DNA of 12,250 nucleotides from JBGTBD01 sp041749475 (GTDB lineage: Bacteria; Pseudomonadota; Alphaproteobacteria; Rickettsiales; UBA998). Positions 7,368 to 12,250 of the stretch are shown piece by piece (the first letter of the stretch is position 1; each line of letters starts with the position of its first letter). Location: positions 1 to 12,250 of the forward strand of contig JBGTBD010000037.1 in assembly GCA_041749475.1 (NCBI GenBank), read 5' to 3'. The notes below the pieces were generated by a model that saw nothing but the letters and a program-made list of their open reading frames with translations, did not search any database and was not told the origin of the DNA. The position numbers were made by a program, and so were the translations under genes.

Positions 7368-7429
7368 GGAATCCTCCGGAAGGGGAATATCGGGCTACAT
7401 TCAGGATTAACTCATAGCGTAAAACGACA

Positions 7430-7466
7430 CCGCCGGCCAGCACCCTGTTGGGCACGTGGCCGGCGG
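7430..7466 (-). terminator. GC-rich hairpin after pal, possible weak terminator or attenuator
   Basis: CCGCCGGCCA (7430-7439) and TGGCCGGCGG (7457-7466) pair perfectly over 10 bp. The 17-base loop can pair further through CCC (7443-7445) and GGG (7450-7452). In the direction of transcription the stem is followed by TGTCGTTTTA, a short T run starting about five bases after the stem. It lies 27 bases after the pal stop and 62 bases before cpoB. The position suits partial termination that lets abundant Pal be made in excess over CpoB, but the T run is too short and too distant to be sure. Confidence 0.5.
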
Positions 7467-7493
7467 CAGCTTTACTCGTTCACAGTTCGCTGA

Positions 7494-7979
7494 TTAGCGA
7501 GCGATGACCGTTACAGCGCGGCGGTTCTGCGCCCAGGAAGAATCGTTGCTACCAACGACTGCCGGACGTTCTTTACCGTAGCTGATGGTCGTGATGCGGC
7601 CAGCAGCAACACCTTGGTTCACAAGGTAGTTACGCGCTGCGTTCGCACGACGCTCACCGAGAGCCAAGTTGTATTCACGCGTACCGCGCTCATCGCAATG
7701 GCCTTCGAGGGTGATGTTGAGGCTAGCGTTGCTCTTCAGGAAGTTAGCCTGAGCATCGAGCGTGGACATCGCTTCCGGGGTAAGGGACGAGCTGTTGTAA
7801 TCGTAGAAGACGCGATCACCAACGCCCGGAGCCAGTTCACCAACTGGGAAACCGGTGGAAGGATCGGTCATGGAAGTGCCGCTACCGTCGCCGGTATTTG
7901 CACCATCATCTGGGGTTTCGCAAGCTGCAAGCAGGAATACTGCGGAAAGTGCTACACCGAATTTTACAAGCGTATTCAT
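7494..7979 (-). CDS. pal: Peptidoglycan-associated lipoprotein Pal
   Basis: Outer-membrane lipoprotein that binds peptidoglycan through its OmpA-like domain and is moved and released by TolB. The 161 residues start with a lipoprotein signal peptide and lipobox LAAC, with the lipidated Cys at position 20. Residue +2 is Glu rather than the inner-membrane retention Asp, consistent with sorting to the outer membrane. A Gly/Asp/Ser-rich linker follows (21-50), then the OmpA-like domain (about 55-161) with the motif GHCDERGTREYNLALGERRA (93-112), in which Asp96 and Arg111 correspond to the residues that hold diaminopimelate. The start at 7979 has a strong AAGGAG (7993-7988) eight bases upstream. 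The gene lies 117 bases after tolB and is preceded by a strong hairpin and a direct repeat, and followed by another hairpin, so pal may be controlled separately from tolQRAB. Confidence 0.98.
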   Translation of the reverse strand: MNTLVKFGVALSAVFLLAACETPDDGANTGDGSGTSMTDPSTGFPVGELAPGVGDRVFYDYNSSSLTPEAMSTLDAQANFLKSNASLNITLEGHCDERGTREYNLALGERRANAARNYLVNQGVAAGRITTISYGKERPAVVGSNDSSWAQNRRAVTVIAR

Positions 7980-8021
7980 TGTTTTGACTCCTTGAAATGA
8001 AATGTTGTGGGCATTTTCTAC

Positions 8022-8059
8022 CCCGAGATGGCGGTTGAAATCAATCGCGCCATCTCGGG
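8022..8059 (-). other. Perfect 12-bp stem-loop in the tolB-pal gap
   Basis: CCCGAGATGGCG (8022-8033) and CGCCATCTCGGG (8048-8059) are perfect inverse complements around a 14-base loop that contains TTGA and TCAA. In the transcript it would form just before the pal Shine-Dalgarno, starting 37 bases after the tolB stop. No T run follows on either strand, so a classical intrinsic terminator is unlikely. Possible roles are an RNA-processing or stability element that raises pal mRNA, or a protein-binding site. A weak promoter match, TTGATT (8044-8039) and TAGAAA (8020-8015) with an 18-base spacer, overlaps its loop and right side. Confidence 0.5.
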
Positions 8060-8063
8060 AAAG

Positions 8064-8087
8064 TGGTCAAAACTTCATTTGGTCAAA
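8064..8087. repeat. Direct repeat TGGTCAAA in the tolB-pal gap
   Basis: TGGTCAAA occurs at 8064-8071 and again at 8080-8087, a period of 16 bases. On the minus strand each copy reads TTTGACCA and contains TTGACC, a 5 of 6 match to a -35 box, but no good -10 box lies at the proper distance from either. The pair sits next to the 12-bp stem. It could be a regulator site or chance. Confidence 0.3.
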
Positions 8088-8096
8088 CAGACCGTG

Positions 8097-9401
8097 CTAT
8101 AAAGGCAACAGTGGCGACCAGGCTGGATCAGAGGCGTCCGCAGGCGTTAAGATTTCCCGGAGATTGCGCCCGGTGACGTCGATCGAGTGCAAACGCACCC
8201 GTGAGCCGCCGCCAGCCTGCTTATGGAACACCAGAACGCGGCCATTGGGCGACCAGCTCGGCCCTTCGACCAGCCAGCCTTGGGTCAGCAAGCGTTCACC
8301 GCTGCCGTCACTGCGCATGACGCCGATGAAGAACTGGCCGCCGCTCATCTTGGTGAAGGCGATCAGGTCGCCGCGGGGAGACCATACGGGCGTACCATAC
8401 CGTCCGTCACCGAAGCTGATGCGGCGCACATTACCGCCGCCGGCATCCATGATGTAGAGTTGCTGCGAGCCACCCCGGTCAGAGTTGAAAACGATGGACT
8501 TGCCATCCGGAGAGTAGGATGGCGAGGTGCTGATGGACGAACCAGACGTGATGGGGTGCATCGCGCGGGAGCGGAGATCCAGTTCATAGATCTGGGTGCT
8601 CCCATCCTTGGCGATGGACATCACCATCTTGTTGCCATTGTCGTTGAAACGCGGGGCGAAGGACATGCCCTGATACGTCCCCAGCGACTCTTCCCGGCCC
8701 GTCTGCAGGTCACGCAGGAAGACTTGTGGCTTGCCTTTAGCGTAGGAAAGATAAAGGATTTCCTGCGTATTCGGCGAGAAGCGCGGGGTGAGGACGAGGT
8801 AACGGCCATCCGTCAGGAATTTATGGTTCTCACCGTCCTGATCCATGATGGCGAGGCGCTTGATGCGTTTTTTCCACGGGCCGGACTCGGACACATAGAC
8901 GATGCGTGTATCGAAGTAGCCGCTTTCACCCGTGATGCGCTTATAGATCTCGTCCGCGATCAAATGCGCGGTACGACGCCAATTCTGGGTGAGGGTGTTA
9001 TATTCCTTCCCCGCGATCTGTTCTTCCGCGTAGGTGTCCCACAGGCGGAAGGAGACTTTGATTTTGCCCGCACCGGTGGAGACAACGCTGCCGGTCACCA
9101 GACCTGCGGCGTTGATCTGGCGCCAATCGGGGTAGCGCGGGATGGAGAAGTTATAACCCACCTGCTCGATGAACGCGCCCTTGTCGATGGGGCGGAACAG
9201 GCCAGAGCGTTCGAGGTCAGCGTTGATGACGCGTGCGATGTCACGACCGATGGTGCTTTCCGCTCCCGTGCTCGACGCAAGATCAGTTACGGCGATGGGA
9301 AGAGGTTCGAATTTCGGATTGTCGATGACGATTTTCAGCACAGCGTGTGCCGGACTGACCGCCAGTAATGCCAGTATCATGGCAGTGAGGAAACGACGCA
9401 T
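8097..9401 (-). CDS. tolB: Tol-Pal system protein TolB
   Basis: Periplasmic beta-propeller that binds Pal and is pulled off it by energised TolA, allowing Pal to move to the division site. From the chosen start it has 434 residues: signal peptide 1-20 (cleavage after AHA), an N-terminal TolA-contacting segment VLKIVIDNPKF at the mature N-terminus, the alpha/beta domain (about 35-160), and a six-bladed propeller with PD40-type repeats such as SPSYSPDGKSIVFNSD, TPVWSPRGDLIAFTK and GPSWSPNGRVLVFHK. The frame opens at an ATG at 9413, but GGAGAA (9411-9406) overlaps that codon and is well placed for the ATG at 9401, which also gives a normal signal peptide (MRRFLTAM), so I chose 9401. It starts 26 bases after the tolA stop. 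Confidence 0.97.
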   Translation of the reverse strand: MRRFLTAMILALLAVSPAHAVLKIVIDNPKFEPLPIAVTDLASSTGAESTIGRDIARVINADLERSGLFRPIDKGAFIEQVGYNFSIPRYPDWRQINAAGLVTGSVVSTGAGKIKVSFRLWDTYAEEQIAGKEYNTLTQNWRRTAHLIADEIYKRITGESGYFDTRIVYVSESGPWKKRIKRLAIMDQDGENHKFLTDGRYLVLTPRFSPNTQEILYLSYAKGKPQVFLRDLQTGREESLGTYQGMSFAPRFNDNGNKMVMSIAKDGSTQIYELDLRSRAMHPITSGSSISTSPSYSPDGKSIVFNSDRGGSQQLYIMDAGGGNVRRISFGDGRYGTPVWSPRGDLIAFTKMSGGQFFIGVMRSDGSGERLLTQGWLVEGPSWSPNGRVLVFHKQAGGGSRVRLHSIDVTGRNLREILTPADASDPAWSPLLPL

Positions 9402-9405
9402 ATAC

Positions 9406-9411
9406 TTCTCC
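9406..9411 (-). promoter_or_regulatory. Shine-Dalgarno that fixes the tolB start
   Basis: GGAGAA on the minus strand lies four bases before the ATG at 9401. Since it overlaps the last base of the upstream in-frame ATG at 9413, it argues for the shorter TolB form. Confidence 0.6.
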
Positions 9412-9427
9412 ATTGGGAACGCGGTTA

Positions 9428-10201
9428 TTAGTAGAGCATCTTGCTCGGATCGAAAGTTATTTCAAGGTCTTTCCATGTACCATATTTGTTTACGGGTAAA
9501 TTTTTAATTGGGCTGCTCTTACGCACGGCCATCATCGCGCGGTTGGCGGCGGCCCAGAAGGTCTGGTCGCTGCGGGCCTTGGCGGCGTCCTCCGGAACCA
9601 GCGTCGCGGAAATCACCGAGCCATCCTCCCGTAACTGTACGCGCATGCGGACAATCATCTTGTAATCGTCCTGCGCTCCCGCCAGAACATTCCAGTTCTC
9701 GCCGATCTGCTGGACGATGGCGCTGATTTCGTTACGCGACATGGGTTGCGTGTTGTCATACGTCGCACTGCTCTTGATGGGTTTCTGCGGCGGCGTGACG
9801 GGGGCTTCGCGCGCGTCCTCAGCCAAATCTTTGAGGACGGAATCCAGTTCCTCGACTTCTGGTTTGTCCGGTTTTTCTTCTTCTTTTTTCGGCTCGGGCG
9901 GCTTGGTCTTGTCGGGGATGACGACTTTTTTCACAGGCTCCGGCGGTTTCGGCGGCGTGGGTTTGCTGGTCGGTGCTTTTACCTGTTTCACAGGCGTCAC
10001 TTTTTTGGGCGGTGGCGGGGCTTCCACGTTCGGCGCGTTATTCTTATCGGTGATGGGGATATGGTCGGCGAGGACGACTTCGACGATCTCCGGGTCCTCG
10101 AATTTCGAGAACAGGTCGGGTAAGCCAAAGATGACGAAAATCACGAGCGCAAGGTGCAGTCCCCCCGAGTAGAAATAGGCCTGTTGCTTATCATGCTTCA
10201 T
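9428..10201 (-). CDS. tolA: TolA, short Pro/Lys-rich form with a TonB/TolA C-terminal domain
   Basis: Inner-membrane protein that carries proton-driven force from TolQ-TolR to TolB and Pal across the periplasm. The 257 residues show one N-terminal transmembrane helix (about 13-30) with the Ser-x-x-x-His pattern SGGLH (Ser12, His16) by which TolA family members contact TolQ. A periplasmic linker rich in Pro, Lys and Glu follows (about 58-142: PPPPKK, PTPPKPPEP, PPEPKKEEEKPDKPE), then a C-terminal TonB/TolA-type domain (about 152-257) with RMRVQLREDGSV and AANRAMMAVRKSSP. E. coli TolA is 421 residues with a long Ala/Lys-rich helix; here the linker is short and proline-rich, as in TonB. Placement between tolR and tolB supports TolA rather than TonB. 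It starts 9 bases after tolR with no clear Shine-Dalgarno. Confidence 0.93.
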   Translation of the reverse strand: MKHDKQQAYFYSGGLHLALVIFVIFGLPDLFSKFEDPEIVEVVLADHIPITDKNNAPNVEAPPPPKKVTPVKQVKAPTSKPTPPKPPEPVKKVVIPDKTKPPEPKKEEEKPDKPEVEELDSVLKDLAEDAREAPVTPPQKPIKSSATYDNTQPMSRNEISAIVQQIGENWNVLAGAQDDYKMIVRMRVQLREDGSVISATLVPEDAAKARSDQTFWAAANRAMMAVRKSSPIKNLPVNKYGTWKDLEITFDPSKMLY

Positions 10202-10210
10202 GGGGCGTGA

Positions 10211-10645
10211 TTATTTTCCCTTGAGACCGACGGTCACGAGCGCGATTTTATGGAATCCGGCGGCGTTGATTTCACCGACGACGCGCATCATGTTGCCGTA
10301 ATCAACGATTCTGTCGCCTTGGACGAAAATGGTCGCGTCCTGATTACTGCCCGCGATGGCTTTCAGTTTGGCTTGCAATTCTTCGACCTTGATCTCGGTT
10401 TTCTGGATGAAGATTTTCCCGTCCGCACGGACGGAAACGGCGATCGGCTCCGCCTGATCCTTAATAGGTGCGGCGGCGGATTCTGGGAGATCGACCTTCA
10501 CGCCTGCAGTCAGCATCGGCGCGGTCACCATGAAGATGACGAGCAGCACCAGCATGACATCGACCATCGGGGTGACGTTGATGTCGTTGAACTGTTGCTT
10601 GCGGTATCCCCTGCCCCGGCCACCGCGTGAGGTGATCATGCTCAT
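10211..10645 (-). CDS. tolR: Tol-Pal system protein TolR
   Basis: Inner-membrane subunit of the TolQ-TolR proton channel, of the ExbD/TolR family. The 144 residues have a basic N-terminus (RGGRGRGYRKQ), one transmembrane helix (about 28-48) with the conserved proton-carrying Asp29 in TPMVDVMLVLLVIFM, and a periplasmic domain (about 60-144) that in the family dimerises and binds peptidoglycan. The start at 10645 overlaps the last base of the tolQ stop (TAATG), and GGAGG (10658-10654) inside the end of tolQ is eight bases upstream, so tolQ and tolR are translationally coupled. An internal ATG at 10639 is a less likely start. Confidence 0.97.
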   Translation of the reverse strand: MSMITSRGGRGRGYRKQQFNDINVTPMVDVMLVLLVIFMVTAPMLTAGVKVDLPESAAAPIKDQAEPIAVSVRADGKIFIQKTEIKVEELQAKLKAIAGSNQDATIFVQGDRIVDYGNMMRVVGEINAAGFHKIALVTVGLKGK

Positions 10646-11427
10646 TACGCAGCCCTCCGCACGGTCTCGGTCTGGCGGGAAAGCAGGGCGTGGAACTCAA
10701 CGCACCAATCTTCCAGACGGCCAGCGTACTTCGCCAGTTCGTTGGAGAATTTATTATACGCGATGACCGCCGGGATAGCGGCGAAGAGGCCGATGGCGGT
10801 CGCGAATAATGCTTCGGCAATACCCGGCGCGACGATGGCGAGCGAGGTGTTCTTCGAGGCCGCGATGGATTGGAAGCTGTTCATGATCCCCCACACCGTG
10901 CCGAACAGACCGACGAACGGCGCGGCGGAGCCGACGGTGGCGAGGAAGCCGAGACCTTTTTCCAGTTCGTTCAGTTCGCGGTTACGCGAAACACTCATGA
11001 TCTGGGCGATACGGTCACGCACGGAGGGTTGCAAGATGGCGGCCTTGTTCTTGGTCGCGTTGCCTTCTTCGCCGGAGCGGAACCATTCATCCATGCCCGA
11101 GACGAAAACGGTGGCGAAGGGATGGTTGGAGCGCTTGCGGAGCTTTTCATAGAGCGAGTCCAGCGCATCCGCCGACCAGAAGGATTCCTCGAACTTGGAG
11201 GCGCGCATCCAGAGTTGTTTGAAGCGGGTGTATTTCTCGAAGATGATCGCCCAGCTCCAGAAGGATGCAAGCACCAGCATCAGCATGATGCCCTGGACGA
11301 CGATATCCGCATTCGTCACCATATGGACGATGGACAACTCATTCCCCGCCGTGTTCTGCACGCTGCCTTCGAGCGTATTTTGCTGAACTGGCGTGACAGC
11401 CGTGTTTACGTTATTCTGTGATGACAT
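10645..11427 (-). CDS. tolQ: Tol-Pal system protein TolQ
   Basis: Inner-membrane subunit that forms the proton channel with TolR and drives TolA; family ExbB/MotA. The 260 residues have three transmembrane helices (about 42-63, 157-183 and 198-224), a cytoplasmic loop between the first two, and the conserved core FLATVGSAAPFVGLFGTVWG (161-180) and ALFATAIGLFAAIPAV (206-221). Thr164 and Thr210 are the polar channel residues expected from the family. The N-terminus has roughly 25-30 residues more than E. coli TolQ before the first helix, polar and rich in Gln, Asn and Thr. A strong GGGGAG (11440-11435) seven bases before the ATG at 11427 supports this long form. It lies 39 bases after ybgC and its stop overlaps the tolR start. 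Confidence 0.97.
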   Translation of the reverse strand: MSSQNNVNTAVTPVQQNTLEGSVQNTAGNELSIVHMVTNADIVVQGIMLMLVLASFWSWAIIFEKYTRFKQLWMRASKFEESFWSADALDSLYEKLRKRSNHPFATVFVSGMDEWFRSGEEGNATKNKAAILQPSVRDRIAQIMSVSRNRELNELEKGLGFLATVGSAAPFVGLFGTVWGIMNSFQSIAASKNTSLAIVAPGIAEALFATAIGLFAAIPAVIAYNKFSNELAKYAGRLEDWCVEFHALLSRQTETVRRAA

Positions 11428-11466
11428 CTAGGTTCTCCCCTTGCGATTTTGTCATTAACATTTCCA

Positions 11467-11892
11467 TTACCCCGCCCCGGGGCCGATGACGTTCTTCTCC
11501 AGTGCGGCGGCGATGTGAGCAGGCAGGCGCACAGCCCGGAACTCCCGACCGACGCAGACGATCTCTATGGTAATCGTCGCTAGCTTGACATCCTCCCGCC
11601 AGACATCCTGACTTAGCGTCATACGCACGTTTTTGAGTTCCTGCAAGGATGTCTTAACAATTATACGGTCATCGAGACGCGCGGGACGGTGATATGTGAC
11701 TTCCGCGCGGCCTACGACGAAGACGACCCCCTCCTCCTCATGCAACGTGGATTGGTCGAACCCCAACGCCCGCAACCATTCGGTGCGGGCGCGTTCCGCG
11801 AACTTCAGATAATTGGCGTGATAGACGACGCCGCCTGCGTCCGTATCCTCGTAATAAATGCGGTATTCCTGCTCAAATATCACCTGTGTCAT
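11467..11892 (-). CDS. ybgC: Acyl-CoA thioesterase YbgC of the Tol-Pal cluster
   Basis: Cytoplasmic hotdog-fold thioesterase that hydrolyses acyl-CoA; it is regularly the first gene of the tol-pal operon, though its link to envelope function is not settled. The 141 residues carry the family signature YYEDTDAGGVVYHANYL (13-29) with catalytic Asp18, then RTEWLRALGFDQ and VTYHRPARLDD. The start at 11892 lies inside ruvB, with a 20-base overlap and no clear Shine-Dalgarno of its own, so it probably depends on translation of ruvB. It is 39 bases before tolQ. Length is normal for the family. Confidence 0.96.
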   Translation of the reverse strand: MTQVIFEQEYRIYYEDTDAGGVVYHANYLKFAERARTEWLRALGFDQSTLHEEEGVVFVVGRAEVTYHRPARLDDRIIVKTSLQELKNVRMTLSQDVWREDVKLATITIEIVCVGREFRAVRLPAHIAAALEKNVIGPGAG

Positions 11893-12250
11893 CCAGTAGT
11901 AATTCGGTTTGCAGGGCGGTGCGGGCGGGTTCTTTCTTGCCCAGATGTTTCCATGCGGCGGAGGTGAGGATGCGGCCGCGGGAGGTGCGTTGCAGGAAGC
12001 CGGATTGCAATAGGAACGGTTCTATCGTCTCTTCCAGTGTGTCGCGTTCTTCGGAGAGGCCGGCGGCGATGGTTTCGATACCGACGGGGCCGCCGGCGTA
12101 GAAATCAGCGATGAAGGAGAGGTAACGGCGGTCAGCGGAATCGAGGCCGAACGCGTCGACTTCGAGGCGCAGCAACGCTTTGTCGGCGAGGGTACGGTCA
12201 ATAGTGGTTTTTTCCTCGGCATGGGCGAAGTCGCGGACGCGGCGCAGCAG
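11873..12250 (-). CDS. ruvB: Holliday junction DNA helicase RuvB (C-terminal part)
   Basis: RuvB is the AAA+ ring motor that, with RuvA, drives branch migration of Holliday junctions. Only the last 125 residues are in the window; the Walker motifs lie beyond the right edge. The visible part starts at the end of the AAA+ lid, LLRRVRDFA (sensor 2 helix), and continues with ALLRLEVDAFGLDSADRRYL and the winged-helix DNA-binding domain, marked by GGPVGIETIAAGLSEE and IEPFLLQSGFLQRTSRGR. The polar tail after that is usual. An in-frame TTG at 12175 is not a start. The stop (11875-11873) lies inside ybgC. Confidence 0.96.
   Translation of the reverse strand: MLRRVRDFAHAEEKTTIDRTLADKALLRLEVDAFGLDSADRRYLSFIADFYAGGPVGIETIAAGLSEERDTLEETIEPFLLQSGFLQRTSRGRILTSAAWKHLGKKEPARTALQTELLLDDTGDI

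Noticed and set aside
6507..7493. Long plus-strand frame of 328 codons opposite cpoB
   Set aside because: The minus strand encodes a clear CpoB with signal peptide, coiled coil and TPRs. The plus frame is a by-product of G+C-rich codon use and resembles no protein I know.
8223..9368. Long plus-strand frame of 381 codons opposite tolB
   Set aside because: It mirrors the TolB coding sequence; high G+C at third positions keeps the opposite frame open. It has no recognisable domain.
1..12250. CRISPR array, tRNA or rRNA genes, insertion sequences, phage or defence system
   Set aside because: I looked for regularly spaced repeats, cloverleaf arms, transposase motifs, terminal repeats and nuclease or toxin motifs and found none. 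The two unrecognised genes show no feature that would justify calling them a defence system.

Overview
The window is a stretch of core bacterial chromosome. Nearly every gene lies on the minus strand, so transcription runs from high to low coordinates. In that direction the order is ruvB (C-terminal end only), ybgC, tolQ, tolR, tolA, tolB, pal, cpoB (ybgF), an unrecognised gene, tilS, ftsH, glmM and thiD (cut by the left edge). The order tol-pal, tilS, ftsH, glmM behind ruvB is typical of Alphaproteobacteria. Protein details fit this: a short Pro/Lys-rich TolA, and FtsH and GlmM of the proteobacterial type. I cannot name the genus. The core genes are G+C-rich by eye, while the two unrecognised genes and their flanks are visibly richer in A+T.

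Right part (about 7494-12250): the ruvB end encodes the winged-helix domain of the Holliday-junction motor. It overlaps ybgC, a hotdog-fold thioesterase, by 20 bases. tolQ, tolR, tolA, tolB and pal follow closely. TolQ-TolR-TolA is the proton-driven inner-membrane complex; TolB is periplasmic and Pal is the outer-membrane lipoprotein that binds peptidoglycan. Together they keep the envelope layers joined and constrict the outer membrane at division. The tolB-pal gap holds a 12-bp perfect stem and an 8-base direct repeat.

Middle part (about 4483-7493): a GC-rich stem-loop followed by a short T run separates pal from cpoB, the periplasmic coiled-coil/TPR partner of TolA. A copy of a REP-like palindrome follows cpoB. 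Next comes an unrecognised gene of 140-158 residues, then tilS (tRNA-Ile lysidine synthetase).

Left part (1-4482): ftsH encodes the membrane AAA+ zinc protease, glmM makes glucosamine-1-phosphate for peptidoglycan and LPS, and thiD belongs to thiamine synthesis. Between ftsH and glmM sits the only plus-strand gene, an A+T-rich orphan of 164 residues. It converges on ftsH so tightly that the two stop codons overlap. The conserved tilS-ftsH block is therefore flanked on both sides by unrecognised, probably accessory genes. I see no CRISPR array, tRNA, rRNA, insertion sequence or complete new multi-gene system. No stretch over 300 bases lacks a gene.
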